Source: Colwellia sp. 39_35_sub15_T18 (GTDB lineage Bacteria > Pseudomonadota > Gammaproteobacteria > Enterobacterales > Alteromonadaceae). Taken from it: DNA of 64,000 nucleotides. Of this stretch, positions 27,382-37,087 are shown piece after piece; within the stretch, counting starts at the first letter, position 1, and each line of letters opens with the position of its first letter. The notes below the pieces were generated by a model. The model was not told the origin of the DNA. It was given only the letters and a program-made list of their open reading frames with translations, and searched no databases. The position numbers and the translations under genes were made by a program. The stretch covers positions 1 through 64,000 of the forward strand of contig MAAE01000062.1 in assembly GCA_002162675.1 (NCBI GenBank). The letters run 5' to 3'.

Positions 27382-28049
27382 TGATGGCCGCTAAAGAACA
27401 AACCAATACCAAACTATTTATGCTCGATAACCTAGACTCATTTACTTATAACTTAGTAGACGAATTTCAATGTTTAGGCTTTGAACCAACGGTCTACCGA
27501 AACACACTTGACGCTGATTTTATTTTCAACAAAATGTCTGAGCACACACAAAAGACGGGTGAAAAAGTTATTCTAGTTTTATCACCGGGCCCTGGTGAGC
27601 CAAAAAATGCCGGCTGCTTAATGGCATTAATAAATTTGTGCGCAGGACAAATGCCTATTCTTGGTATTTGTTTAGGTCATCAGGCTTTAATAGAACATTA
27701 TGGCGGTACGGTTGGTCGTGCTGATGAAATAGTTCATGGTAAGGCATCTGCCATCACCCATTGCGGTAGTGGCGCTTTTGCTAACATTCAAAACCCATTG
27801 CCTGTTGCCCGTTATCATTCTCTGGTTGGCATAAATATTCCTGAGGCTCTAACGGTTATTGCCGATTATAACACTATGCCGATGGCCATTTGCCGTGAGA
27901 GTGATGCCGTTTTAGCTTATCAATTTCATCCTGAATCAATTTTAACCACTTTTGGCGCGACACTATTAGCGCAAAGTTTCGATTACTTACAAACGTTAAG
28001 TAAACATTTAAACATTAACACGCAAGGAGCAGAGCATGACAAATACTAG
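27381..28049 (+). CDS. trpG: Anthranilate synthase component II, glutamine amidotransferase
   Basis: TrpG releases ammonia from glutamine for TrpE. This is a class I amidotransferase of 222 residues: MLDNLDSFTYNLVDEFQ at the start, the oxyanion loop LSPGPGEPKNAGC, the nucleophile in ILGICLGHQALIEHYGG and the catalytic His-Glu in QFHPESILTTFG. It is separate here, not fused to trpD as in E. coli. It overlaps trpE by one base and trpD by 14. Confidence 0.97.
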   Translation: MMAAKEQTNTKLFMLDNLDSFTYNLVDEFQCLGFEPTVYRNTLDADFIFNKMSEHTQKTGEKVILVLSPGPGEPKNAGCLMALINLCAGQMPILGICLGHQALIEHYGGTVGRADEIVHGKASAITHCGSGAFANIQNPLPVARYHSLVGINIPEALTVIADYNTMPMAICRESDAVLAYQFHPESILTTFGATLLAQSFDYLQTLSKHLNINTQGAEHDKY

Positions 28050-29070
28050 CCCTTTAGCCCAATTAGCTGACAATAAAGACCTTTCACAACAAGAAACAGA
28101 GCAGTTTTTCACCCAAGTGCTCAACGGTAAAATTGAACCAGCATTATTAGCCAGTGTGCTGACCGCCTTAAAAATGAAGGGGGAAACACCCGCAGAAATA
28201 GCCGGTGCAGCTGTCGCTATTCGCAGTGCAGCAACGCCTTTTCCAGTGCTAGGTTATCCCGTTGCCGATTGTGTCGGTACCGGTGGTGATGGCGCTAATA
28301 CGATAAATATTTCTACAACCGCAGCCATTCTCGGCGCAGCATGTGGCTTAAAAATGGCCAAGCATGGTAATCGCAGTATCTCAAGCATGTCAGGCTCAGC
28401 TGATTTATTGGAAGCATTTGGCGTAAACTTAACTATGTCTCCAGCGACAGCCAGTCACTGTTTAGATAAAGCTAATCTGTGTTTTTTATTCGCCCCTGCT
28501 TATCACAGTGGCTTTAAACATGCTGCACCTGTTAGAAAAGCAATGGGCATTCGCACTTTATTTAATATTTTAGGGCCATTAGTCAATCCAGCAGCCCCAC
28601 AAACAATGTTGTTAGGCGTATATACACCTGAATTGCTAGCACCTATAGCGCAAGCATTACAATTAACGGGCGTTAAACGTGCTTTTGTTGTACATGGCAG
28701 TGGTTTAGATGAAATAGCCCTGCATGGTGATACCCAAGTAATTGAGATTAAAGATGAACAGCTAATTGAGCGCACCATTTCTCCACAAGACTTTGGTTTG
28801 AAAAATTACAGCCTTGAAGCGATTAAAGGTGGCACACCCGCTGAAAATGCTGACATCATCAAAAACATATTATCTGGCAAAGGGCTGGACGCCCATAACG
28901 CCGCGGTTATCATTAACTGTGCAGCATTGCTGTATCTACATGATAAAGCAGATACTTTAGCAGCAGCAGCTCAGCTTGCGAGTGAGGTATTGAAAAGCGG
29001 TCAAGGCTTAGTAACATTAGAACAACTGGTGTCCCTGTCTAACGAAAAGTCTAATAAGGAAAGTAAATAA
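28036..29070 (+). CDS. trpD: Anthranilate phosphoribosyltransferase
   Basis: TrpD joins anthranilate to PRPP. The 344-residue protein has the glycine-rich DCVGTGGDGANTINISTTAA loop that binds PRPP, KHGNRSISSMSGSADLLEAFGV, and RTLFNILGPLVNPA for anthranilate. Length is normal for a stand-alone TrpD. Its start lies inside the end of trpG, which implies translational coupling. Confidence 0.97.
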   Translation: MTNTSPLAQLADNKDLSQQETEQFFTQVLNGKIEPALLASVLTALKMKGETPAEIAGAAVAIRSAATPFPVLGYPVADCVGTGGDGANTINISTTAAILGAACGLKMAKHGNRSISSMSGSADLLEAFGVNLTMSPATASHCLDKANLCFLFAPAYHSGFKHAAPVRKAMGIRTLFNILGPLVNPAAPQTMLLGVYTPELLAPIAQALQLTGVKRAFVVHGSGLDEIALHGDTQVIEIKDEQLIERTISPQDFGLKNYSLEAIKGGTPAENADIIKNILSGKGLDAHNAAVIINCAALLYLHDKADTLAAAAQLASEVLKSGQGLVTLEQLVSLSNEKSNKESK

Positions 29071-29071
29071 C

Positions 29072-30502
29072 ATGGTTAATATATTAGATAAGATAGTTGC
29101 CAATAGACGCATTGAGATAGCAGCGCTTAAAAAATCGAAACCGCTGACCAGTTTTATTGATGAGTTAACCCCAACCACAAAAGATATGTACGCAGCGCTT
29201 AGACGCACTAAGGATAAACCCGCAGCAGGTTTTATTCTAGAATGTAAAAAAGCCTCGCCATCAAAGGGGTTAATTCGTCCTGACTTTGATGTTAAAAGCA
29301 TTTGTCAAACTTATGACAAATATGCGGCGGCAATTTCTGTCTTAACCGATGAAAAATACTTTCAAGGTAATTTTGATTACCTAAAGCTAGTCACTGAAAC
29401 CGTTAGTTGCCCGGTACTCAATAAAGATTTTTTCATTGATAGCTACCAAGTCTATTTAGCCCGCTATTACGGCGCAGATGCTATTTTATTGATGCTTAGC
29501 GTGTTATCAGATGAAGAATACCTTGAGCTAGCCAATGTTGCTGAGCAGTATAACTTAGCGGTATTAACAGAAATATCGACCACAGATGAGCGTGATAGAG
29601 CCATTAAACTCAACGCCAAAATGATTGGTATTAACAACCGTGATTTACGCGATTTAAGCACCGATATTGCTCGTACCTTTGATTTTGCACCAAGCTTACC
29701 TGATGACAGAATTATTATTTCAGAGTCGGGCATTTATTCTAATGCCCAAGTGCGCGAGTTAGCTCCTGCAGTTGATGGCTTTTTAGTGGGTAGTTCATTA
29801 ATGGCCATGGATAATAATGCCTATAACGATATTGATTTAGCCTGCCGTAAACTTATTTTTGGCAACAACAAGGTTTGTGGTTTAACCGCTGCTAACTATG
29901 CCTCGGCGGCAGCTGAGTCTGGCGCTCGATATGGCGGACTCATTTTTGCCGAGAAATCACCTCGCTGTGTCACCAAAGAGCAAGCATTGACTATAATCAA
30001 TGCCAAAGCACATTTAGATTATGTGGGTGTTTTTGTAAATCAGCCTCTAACCAATAATGAAGGCACTGGCATCATTGATTTAGTAAAAAGCTTAAACTTA
30101 GCGGCGGTGCAGTTACATGGCAATGAAGATGACGTTTATATTAAAGCGCTTAAAGCGCAGTTAATTGCTCATAACTGCCCAACATGCCAAATTTGGCAAG
30201 CAAGCGCTGTACTCGATAAAGTTCCTGAATTAAGCAGTAATGTTACTCAACATGTTCTTGATGGTAAATCACCCGGCTCAGGTCACGCTTTTGATTGGCA
30301 AGTGTTAGCCGATAGCGAGCAAGATTTATCAAACAGCTTTTTAGCGGGTGGGCTGAATAATGACAATATCAATTTAGCCCTGGCGCAATTAACCAATTTA
30401 GATTTATTTGGCTTAGATCTCAACTCAGGTGTTGAAACAAGTCCAGGTATCAAGTCCAGCGAAAAACTAGCCCAAGTTTTTGCGCAAATAAGGAATTACT
30501 AG
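29072..30502 (+). CDS. trpCF: Bifunctional indole-3-glycerol phosphate synthase / phosphoribosylanthranilate isomerase
   Basis: The 476-residue protein is the gammaproteobacterial TrpC-TrpF fusion. Residues 1-255 are TrpC (FILECKKASPSKGLIRPDFD, VLNKDFFIDSYQVYLARYYGADAILL, NNRDLRDLSTD, IISESGIYS) and residues 260-476 are TrpF (KVCGLTAANYASAAAESGARYGGLIF, VQLHGNEDD, FLAGGLNNDN, DLNSGVETSPGIK). It catalyses two consecutive steps of tryptophan synthesis. It follows trpD by one base. Confidence 0.97.
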   Translation: MVNILDKIVANRRIEIAALKKSKPLTSFIDELTPTTKDMYAALRRTKDKPAAGFILECKKASPSKGLIRPDFDVKSICQTYDKYAAAISVLTDEKYFQGNFDYLKLVTETVSCPVLNKDFFIDSYQVYLARYYGADAILLMLSVLSDEEYLELANVAEQYNLAVLTEISTTDERDRAIKLNAKMIGINNRDLRDLSTDIARTFDFAPSLPDDRIIISESGIYSNAQVRELAPAVDGFLVGSSLMAMDNNAYNDIDLACRKLIFGNNKVCGLTAANYASAAAESGARYGGLIFAEKSPRCVTKEQALTIINAKAHLDYVGVFVNQPLTNNEGTGIIDLVKSLNLAAVQLHGNEDDVYIKALKAQLIAHNCPTCQIWQASAVLDKVPELSSNVTQHVLDGKSPGSGHAFDWQVLADSEQDLSNSFLAGGLNNDNINLALAQLTNLDLFGLDLNSGVETSPGIKSSEKLAQVFAQIRNY

Positions 30503-30505
30503 CAG

Positions 30506-31765
30506 ATGAAAAATATCACAGAAAACACAAAAAACGAGAAGAAAATGGCCTTACCCGCCTATTTCGGCGAATTTGGCGGCATGTTCGTCGGTGAATTGCT
30601 GGTACCTGCATTAGAGCAGTTAGAGCAGGCCTTTATTGAGTCACAAACCGATGAAGCATTTCTCACTGAATTTAATAACTTACTGACCAAATATGCTGGC
30701 CGCCCAACGCCATTAACCTGTTGTCGAAACATTGTTAAGAACCCGTTAGCCAAAATTTACTTAAAACGTGAAGATTTATTACACGGCGGCGCTCATAAAA
30801 CTAACCAAGTATTAGGCCAAGCCTTACTCGCTAAGCGCATGGGGAAAACAGAGGTTATCGCTGAAACAGGCGCAGGTCAACATGGCGTTGCAACCGCCAT
30901 TGCTTGTTCGCTGTTAGGCTTAAAATGTAAGGTCTATATGGGTGCGGTTGATTGCCAGCGTCAACAGCCTAATGTATTTCGCATGAAGTTGATGGGCGCA
31001 GAAGTGATCCCAGTAACGGCTGGCTCTGGCACATTAAAAGATGCGGTAAATGAAGCCTTACGTGATTGGTCTGCCAATTATGAAAACGCCCATTATTTAT
31101 TAGGTACAGCCGCAGGCCCTCACCCTTTCCCCACGATTGTTCGAGAGTTTCAAAAAATGATCGGTGAGGAAGCAAAAGTACAGTTTTTTGAAGAAGAAGG
31201 TCGTTTACCTGACTATGTTATTGCTGCTGTTGGCGGTGGTTCAAATGCAATTGGTATGTTTAATGATTTTATTGAGCATGAAGAAGTAAAACTTATCGGT
31301 GTTGAAGCGGGTGGTAAAGGCATAGATACCAACCAACATGGCGCTACATTAGTGGCTGGCAGTAAAGGCATGTTGCATGGTAATTATACTTATATTATGC
31401 AAGATGAGTTCGGTCAAATTGAGGAGTCTTACTCTATTTCTGCCGGTTTAGATTACCCTGCCGTTGGCCCTCAACATGCATTTTTAAAAGAAACTGGCCG
31501 TGCTCAGTACGTGGCAATTAACGACGATGAAGCTTTAGAGGCATTTCAAGCTTTAGCAAAAAAAGAAGGTATTATTCCCGCCCTTGAATCGTCTCACGCT
31601 TTAGCACAAGCACTAAAAATGGCAGAAAACGTGACCACAGAAACCATTTATTTAGTGAATTTGTCGGGTCGAGGTGATAAAGATCTGGCCCATGTTCATG
31701 CCATTTTACATCCTAATGAGCAAAGTAATGAAGCGACTAATGTTAAGCACAGAGGGGAAGCATAA
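30506..31765 (+). CDS. trpB: Tryptophan synthase beta chain
   Basis: TrpB joins indole and serine with PLP. The PLP lysine is in [37 protein letters not shown], the [10 protein letters not shown] phosphate loop and LSGRGDKD are all present. Length is 419 from 30506; the conserved part begins at PAYFGEFGG. An ATG at 30545, with GAGAAGAAA before it, could be the true start and would give 406 residues. It shares one base with trpA. Confidence 0.96.
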   Translation: MKNITENTKNEKKMALPAYFGEFGGMFVGELLVPALEQLEQAFIESQTDEAFLTEFNNLLTKYAGRPTPLTCCRNIVKNPLAKIYLKREDLLHGGAHKTNQVLGQALLAKRMGKTEVIAETGAGQHGVATAIACSLLGLKCKVYMGAVDCQRQQPNVFRMKLMGAEVIPVTAGSGTLKDAVNEALRDWSANYENAHYLLGTAAGPHPFPTIVREFQKMIGEEAKVQFFEEEGRLPDYVIAAVGGGSNAIGMFNDFIEHEEVKLIGVEAGGKGIDTNQHGATLVAGSKGMLHGNYTYIMQDEFGQIEESYSISAGLDYPAVGPQHAFLKETGRAQYVAINDDEALEAFQALAKKEGIIPALESSHALAQALKMAENVTTETIYLVNLSGRGDKDLAHVHAILHPNEQSNEATNVKHRGEA

Positions 31766-32649
31766 TGGAACTATCACAAACAAAAGCACAAACGAAAGCA
31801 CAAGCCAAACAACAAGCTGGATACCGTTATCAACAGGCTTTTGCTGATTTAGCCGCTAAAAATGAGAAAGCCTTTATTCCTTTTGTCACTATTGGCGACC
31901 CTAATGCCGAGCAGTCTTTAAACGTTATCAAAACCTTAATTGACGCTGGCGCAGATGCCCTTGAGTTAGGTATTCCATTTTCCGACCCTAGCGCCGATGG
32001 TGTCACTATTCAAATGGCCGCTCTTCGCGCGTTGAAATCAGGAATAAATACCGATATTTGCATAGACATACTAGAAAAAGTACGTGAATACGCGCCTAAC
32101 ATCCCTATTGGCTTATTACTCTATGGCAATTTAGTGTTTGCTCGTGGTATTGATAATTTTTATCGTGATATGGCCAAGGTTGGTGTTGATTCAGTATTGA
32201 TTGCTGATTTACCTATTCGTGAAAGCTTACCTTTTAGAGAAGCCGCCTTAAAGCATGGCGTTGCGCCAATTTTTATCGCGCCACCTAATGCTAGTGATGA
32301 AACATTGCGTGAAGTATCATCATACAGCCACGGTTATACTTATGTACTAAGCCGTGCTGGTGTTACGGGTGTTGATGCTATTGAAAACGATACACAAGAT
32401 GAAAGCCCTGAGAACTCCCCCGCTCAAAAGCTAATTAGCACCTTAAATGAATACCATGCTGCGCCCCCCGTGTTAGGTTTTGGTATTTCTGCACCACAAC
32501 AAGTTAAAGATGCTTTAGCTGCTGGTGCCAGTGGCGCGATTAGTGGCTCTGCCGTCGTCAAAATCATTGAAAATAATATTGGCAATAATACAAAAATGTT
32601 AAAAATATTAAATGATTTTGTAATTAACATGAAAACAGCAACAAAATAG
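31765..32649 (+). CDS. trpA: Tryptophan synthase alpha chain
   Basis: TrpA cleaves indole-3-glycerol phosphate and passes indole to TrpB. Family motifs: [43 protein letters not shown], where the Glu and Asp are catalytic, [13 protein letters not shown], and [30 protein letters not shown]. Length 294 is slightly more than usual (268), owing to an N-terminal Gln/Lys-rich tail. It is the last gene of the operon. Confidence 0.97.
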   Translation: MELSQTKAQTKAQAKQQAGYRYQQAFADLAAKNEKAFIPFVTIGDPNAEQSLNVIKTLIDAGADALELGIPFSDPSADGVTIQMAALRALKSGINTDICIDILEKVREYAPNIPIGLLLYGNLVFARGIDNFYRDMAKVGVDSVLIADLPIRESLPFREAALKHGVAPIFIAPPNASDETLREVSSYSHGYTYVLSRAGVTGVDAIENDTQDESPENSPAQKLISTLNEYHAAPPVLGFGISAPQQVKDALAAGASGAISGSAVVKIIENNIGNNTKMLKILNDFVINMKTATK

Positions 32650-32663
32650 CGTATTTTTTCAAC

Positions 32664-32709
32664 AAATTACTAACAATATTTTCTTTGTTGTTAGTAATTT
32701 ACCTTTTTT
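32664..32709 (+). terminator. Intrinsic terminator of the trp operon
   Basis: A perfect 13-bp stem AAATTACTAACAA / TTGTTAGTAATTT (32664-32676, 32688-32700) with an 11-base loop lies 14 bases after the trpA stop. It is followed by ACC and six T. Confidence 0.9.
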
Positions 32710-32769
32710 GTCATAAAACTATCACAATAAAGTTTTACAGTACTCTCAAAAGAATAATGAGACTACTTA

Positions 32770-34545
32770 GTGAAAGAATTAATTCAATCAATCATATCAA
32801 ATAAGCTTATAACCACCGTTTTCCAACCCATTTTTGATATTGAAAATGAAATTATTGTCGGCTACGAAGCACTTACTCGTGGCCCTAAAGATAGTGAGTT
32901 ATTTTCTCCCGAAATATTATTCTCAGTGGCAGAAGAGTACGAGTTACTTTCAGAGCTTGAGTTACTTTGCCGAGCAAGTGCCATAACACGGTTTGTAGAA
33001 TTAAAATTAACCGGCAAACTTTTCATTAATATTTGTTTAAATGTCATGCTTAACAAAGATCACCCTTATGGTGAAACCATTAAGCTTGTTGAAGAGTCAG
33101 GTTTGTCTCCCCAGCAAATCGTTATAGAAATCAGCGAAAAATCCCCCTTCCCTGAAAGTGATATATTATTAAAAGCACTAACTAAGTATCGAAAATTTGG
33201 TTTTGATATTGCCATTGACGATTTAGGTGCTGGCTATTCTGGATTAAAACAATGGAGTTATCTTCGCCCTGATATCGTTAAAATTGATCGTTACTTCATT
33301 GATCAATGTGATCAAGATGTAATGAAACGCGAGTTTTTAAAGATACTTTTTGAACTCGGCAGAATATCAAATGCTTACGTTATTGCTGAAGGCATCGAAA
33401 CGAAAGAAGAGTTTGAACTATTACGTGAGCTGGGCATGGTGTACAGCCAAGGATTTTTCTTAGCAAAACCCAATGAATCACCCATAACAACCTATCCAAC
33501 ACTTGATATTAGTATTCATGCTGAAAAAGAATCGCGGTTAGGGACTATAGCCTCATTAGTAACATCAGCAATAACCCTTGCACACAAACAAAGTGTCAAT
33601 GACGCTTACGATATATTCATCAATAACCCTAATATACATGCTATTCCAGTACTAAATGGAGTAAAACCACTAGGTATGATTTATCGTAATGAGCTAATGG
33701 AGTCCTACTCTGATATTTATGGCAGGGCACTATTTGCCAAAAAATCTGCCGTAGACATTATGTTCAATAATCCGATGATCATTGAACATTCTATGCCTTT
33801 AGAACAAGTCAGCGCTTTACTAACGGCCAGAGCAAATTCAGAATTCACCCATCCTTCTATCATAGTCGAAAATAACCGATACCTTGGTGTTGTTTCACCG
33901 CGAGACTTGCTCAGAAGTATTACCGATTCAAAATTAGAACAGGCTCGCTATGCGAACCCTTTAACGGGTTTACCCGGCAATGTTGTGATAGAAAAAGAAA
34001 TTGATTACATGCTCAGTAATCAAAAAAGTTTTAATTTAGCCTACCTAGACTTAAATCATTTCAAACCCTTTAATGATATTTACGGCTATGCAAAAGGCGA
34101 CTTACTCCTTAAAACTCTAGCAAACTGCATTATGGTTAACACCAACAATAAATACTGTTTTGTCGGTCATATTGGCGGCGATGACTTCATTATCATGTTT
34201 AAAAATAATGAAGTTGAATTGATATGCCAAAATATTTTGCAAGACTTCGCTAAGCAAAGTCTTTCTTTTATTCGTGAAGATCACCGAGAGCAACAAGGAT
34301 ATTATGCGTTAGATCGCAGCGGTAATAAAATTTTTCACCCGTTAGTCAGCTTGGCTATTGGCGTTATTCAACCTGACACTCGTTGTTATACTTCTTATCA
34401 TCAAATTGCTGATTTGGCTTCAAAAGCAAAGTCTGAAGCGAAAAAAATATCGGGCAATAATTTGTTTATCTGTCGAAGACGAAAAGGACAAGAAGACGAT
34501 ACCACTCAAGCTAATGAAGAATACGCAAGCACAGATGCAGCCTAA
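32770..34545 (+). CDS. EAL-CBS-GGDEF protein, cyclic di-GMP turnover
   Basis: The 591-residue cytosolic protein has an EAL domain (residues 1-240: FQPIFD, YEALTRGP, IDDLGAGYSGL, EGIETKEEFELL), a pair of CBS motifs (about 265-385) and a C-terminal GGDEF domain (about 395-570: NPLTGLPGN, YLDLNHFKPFNDIYGYAKGD, and IGGDDF in place of GGDEF). EAL residues look complete, so phosphodiesterase action is likely; GGDDF may be active or a GTP sensor. CBS pairs bind adenine nucleotides, which would tie the second messenger to energy state. The start codon is GTG with a weak ribosome-binding site. Confidence 0.9.
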   Translation: MKELIQSIISNKLITTVFQPIFDIENEIIVGYEALTRGPKDSELFSPEILFSVAEEYELLSELELLCRASAITRFVELKLTGKLFINICLNVMLNKDHPYGETIKLVEESGLSPQQIVIEISEKSPFPESDILLKALTKYRKFGFDIAIDDLGAGYSGLKQWSYLRPDIVKIDRYFIDQCDQDVMKREFLKILFELGRISNAYVIAEGIETKEEFELLRELGMVYSQGFFLAKPNESPITTYPTLDISIHAEKESRLGTIASLVTSAITLAHKQSVNDAYDIFINNPNIHAIPVLNGVKPLGMIYRNELMESYSDIYGRALFAKKSAVDIMFNNPMIIEHSMPLEQVSALLTARANSEFTHPSIIVENNRYLGVVSPRDLLRSITDSKLEQARYANPLTGLPGNVVIEKEIDYMLSNQKSFNLAYLDLNHFKPFNDIYGYAKGDLLLKTLANCIMVNTNNKYCFVGHIGGDDFIIMFKNNEVELICQNILQDFAKQSLSFIREDHREQQGYYALDRSGNKIFHPLVSLAIGVIQPDTRCYTSYHQIADLASKAKSEAKKISGNNLFICRRRKGQEDDTTQANEEYASTDAA

Positions 34546-34645
34546 ATTATTATCATACGTATAATTTTTAGGGTTCTATTGTAGTTTGGTGTTACTGAGT
34601 AAACTACCGAAGCCTCAGTAGTGATAATGACTAAAAATCAGGCAT

Positions 34646-35012
34646 AAAAAAATGCAGCTTCAAGAGCTGCATTTTTATAACTAGCTTTGTGCATCCTGCA
34701 CTATATTCAGTGTTCTCAATTCATCCATTAAAAACTGTCCTTAGCTATTTCTTTAAAAGAAATCCTCTTGAGTAAAATCCCTACCCTTCATCCTTAGTTT
34801 CGTCCATGATTTTGTCTTTATCCTTAAAGAAAACTCATCCTTTATTCTGTTCTTTTCTTTTCTAGTGCTGCCTCCAAGGCATTGTCTTCCTGACCTCAAC
34901 CATCCATAATTGAGTTACATCCTTGTTATGTCTTCCTATAGCGAGTTCCTCTCACTTAAACTAATCCCTATGTCTCCTTCGAAAGAGCTTCATGCTCTGT
35001 GCCTTCCTGACA
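34646..35012 (-). ncRNA. csrB: CsrB-family sRNA (CsrA-sequestering)
   Basis: This gene-free stretch has 18 GGA motifs on the minus strand within about 320 bases, many as AAGGA, CAGGA or ATGGA. One is held in the hairpin GTGCA-GGA-TGCAC (34690-34702). It ends in a 12-bp terminator (AAAAATGCAGCT/AGCTGCATTTTT, 34648-34676) with seven T. A TAATAT at 35019-35024 puts the start near 35012, so the RNA would be about 367 bases, close to E. coli CsrB (369). CsrB RNAs titrate the translational repressor CsrA. A GacA/UvrY-type box lies upstream at 35180-35197. The 5' end is inferred. Confidence 0.82.
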
Positions 35013-35179
35013 TGGTTAATATTACACTCAATAATAACTTTTCGAAGGTTGTTAAAATCATTTTTTAATTGTCATAAGTTTTTAACAATAGAAAATACAA
35101 GTTATTACCATATAAAATAAACACTTATAAATATAGATAGCTATATATGGCGATTATAAAGCACCATATCCTACGTGCA

Positions 35180-35197
35180 TGTAAGACATGTCTCACA
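35180..35197 (-). promoter_or_regulatory. GacA/UvrY (VarA)-type upstream box of the csrB gene
   Basis: On the minus strand the box reads TGTGAG-ACATGT-CTTACA, against the known consensus TGTAAG-N6-CTTACA for GacA-family response regulators. It lies 168-185 bases upstream of the inferred sRNA start, the typical position at csrB genes, and inside the gap after the acetyltransferase gene. Confidence 0.72.
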
Positions 35198-35336
35198 AAA
35201 TGCTAGGTTGATCAGCTATTTGGATTTTCAGCTTGTTTTAAAAAGCAACATTTTGGAGGATATTTAATAAACAAAGCAGCGTGTAGTCTTTGTTTATTTA
35301 TATATTGTGGTGGTGGATAGGTGGTAGATAATTAGC

Positions 35337-35978
35337 TTAGGTGTTGCGGTAATACACCATTAAAGCACCAGAAACTTGCCCAACAGTAATATCTTTAACA
35401 AACTGATAGTTTACTTCTTCAAAGAAGCGCCTAAATTTCCCTGATGTTGCATAAACAGCAACCCCTTCACTATCACCATGCTCTTCTAACACGGTATTTA
35501 CTGCCGCCATTAAATGTTGGCCAAAACCATGGTGTTGATGTAGGGGGTGAATAGCAATAAATGAAAGCATGTGAAATTTATCTAAAGGTACCGCAGCCAT
35601 AACTTTTTGCTCTTTTTCTATCATTTTCTTAGTACTAAAGTAGCCGGCACTAAGCAGCATTTTAAGTCGCCAATGCCAAAATCGTTCACTCGTAACACTA
35701 TCATCAGGACTATTTAAACAAGCAACACCAACCATCGACTCACCTAAATATAGACCTACCATCGGCTGTTTGGCTTGCATAAAAGCAGTTAATTCTTCTC
35801 TAATTGAAGCTCTGAGTCTTTGTTCGTAGCCTTCCTTGTCACTTTTAAAAATTTCAAGAAAAACGGGATCATCATGATAAGACTGAAACAATAAAGATGC
35901 CGCCAATCTTAGCTCTTCAGCACTAAGGTAAGTAGCTCTTATATCAAGGTTACTTTCTGCTGAAACAGCGTCAGACAT
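35337..35978 (-). CDS. GNAT-family N-acetyltransferase
   Basis: From the ATG at 35978, preceded by GGAG 8 bases upstream, the product is 213 residues. It has the GNAT fold: KFHMLSFIAIHPLHQHHGFGQHLMAAVNTVLEE carries the acetyl-CoA loop (Q-x-x-G-x-G type: HHGFGQHL), and VAVYATSGKFRRFFEEVNYQFV is the C-terminal strand-helix. The substrate is unknown. An in-frame ATG at 35999 lacks a binding site. The csrB promoter region lies directly downstream. Confidence 0.85.
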   Translation of the reverse strand: MSDAVSAESNLDIRATYLSAEELRLAASLLFQSYHDDPVFLEIFKSDKEGYEQRLRASIREELTAFMQAKQPMVGLYLGESMVGVACLNSPDDSVTSERFWHWRLKMLLSAGYFSTKKMIEKEQKVMAAVPLDKFHMLSFIAIHPLHQHHGFGQHLMAAVNTVLEEHGDSEGVAVYATSGKFRRFFEEVNYQFVKDITVGQVSGALMVYYRNT

Positions 35979-36162
35979 AAAAATTCTCCAAATTGGCACA
36001 AGACCTAATAAAGTAGGTAAAATAATTTAACCGGATATTTACCTTAACAGTTTTTTGAAAAAAAGGTCAAATAGAATTGTTTTTACCATAAGGGAGTGTG
36101 CAGGTAAGTTGACACAATAGTTTATTATGCCAACTTAGAGAGTTTTATTTTATAACAATAAA

Positions 36163-36546
36163 TTAGTTCGCGGTCATTTTTCTGTATTCACCACCATTAC
36201 CCGTTTGTACTAATTCACCGTTAACAAACTCTAAATAGGTACACTCATCCTTCGAGGTTATGCCATCTTTGTGCTTACGCTGAGTGCGATAATATAAAAC
36301 ACGAACGGTTTTATCATTAACAGAATAAACTTCTGAGAAGTCTGCAACGCCAAGCTTTTCTTGCATATCAACGATACTGGCACTTAATTGCACATTATCA
36401 ATTTTTTTACGATTTTTATAACTTCTATCTTCATGACTTGAGCCAAAACCACTCTCAACACCGTCATCATTAACAGAGATCACACAACCAGATAAACTCA
36501 AGGTTAAGGGGGCGGCAACAAGTAAAGCGAGTAAAGATTTTTTCAT
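36163..36546 (-). CDS. DUF3192-type lipoprotein
   Basis: A signal peptide MKKSLLALLVAAPLTLSLSGC ends in a lipobox (LSGC, Cys 21), so this 127-residue protein should be a lipoprotein. The C-terminal part (VRVLYYRTQRKHKDGITSKDECTYLEFVNGEL) matches DUF3192, a domain of unknown function. GGAG six bases before the ATG at 36546 fixes the start over an upstream ATG at 36558. A membrane-anchored paralogue is encoded at 49552. Confidence 0.8.
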   Translation of the reverse strand: MKKSLLALLVAAPLTLSLSGCVISVNDDGVESGFGSSHEDRSYKNRKKIDNVQLSASIVDMQEKLGVADFSEVYSVNDKTVRVLYYRTQRKHKDGITSKDECTYLEFVNGELVQTGNGGEYRKMTAN

Positions 36547-36759
36547 TTTCAACTCCATATTAGGTATTGTTTAGTGCTTTTATAATAAGCAAAATATCTC
36601 AATGCTATTCAGTAGAGGAAAAGCAAAAATCAAACCATAAAAAACAAAACACTTAACATGCTGATTTTAAACAAAATAAATATAAAGGCAGATATTAACA
36701 GAAGACATCAATAGTAATATCCACTAAAATATAGTTAGTTTTGCAAGGAGTTAATCAAA

Positions 36760-37080
36760 ATGACAATTAACGATGAAATATTAGCCTTAGCTAATCAACT
36801 AGCTAATAATGGCAAAAAGCCAACAGTTGCTTTGATCAAGGGTAAATTAACGAAAACCGTGCCGCTACCGACGATCATTTCAACATTAAAAACTTGGCAA
36901 CACGATCCTAGTTTTGTTGCCCAGCCTCAAAAAAATGAGCAAATTAATATTGAAGCAAGTGGTAATAGCTCGGAAACAGATCCGTTACGACAAATTCTTA
37001 ATGAGGAATTAGCGCAGATGAGACATGATATTGTTGAATTAAAACTATTAATTCAACAGCTTTTAGCACAGCAAAAATAA
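36760..37080 (+). CDS. Small KfrA-like or DNA-binding hypothetical protein
   Basis: The 106-residue product begins with a helical region (EILALANQLANNGKKPTVALIKGKLTKTVPLPTIISTLKTWQ) that reads like the N-terminal DNA-binding part of KfrA-type proteins: a variable helix bundle with a Pro-Thr turn. It ends in a coiled-coil segment (EELAQMRHDIVELKLLIQQLLAQ). AAGGAG lies 9 bases before the ATG. Function is not known; DNA binding is inferred. Confidence 0.6.
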   Translation: MTINDEILALANQLANNGKKPTVALIKGKLTKTVPLPTIISTLKTWQHDPSFVAQPQKNEQINIEASGNSSETDPLRQILNEELAQMRHDIVELKLLIQQLLAQQK

Positions 37081-37087
37081 AAATTGC

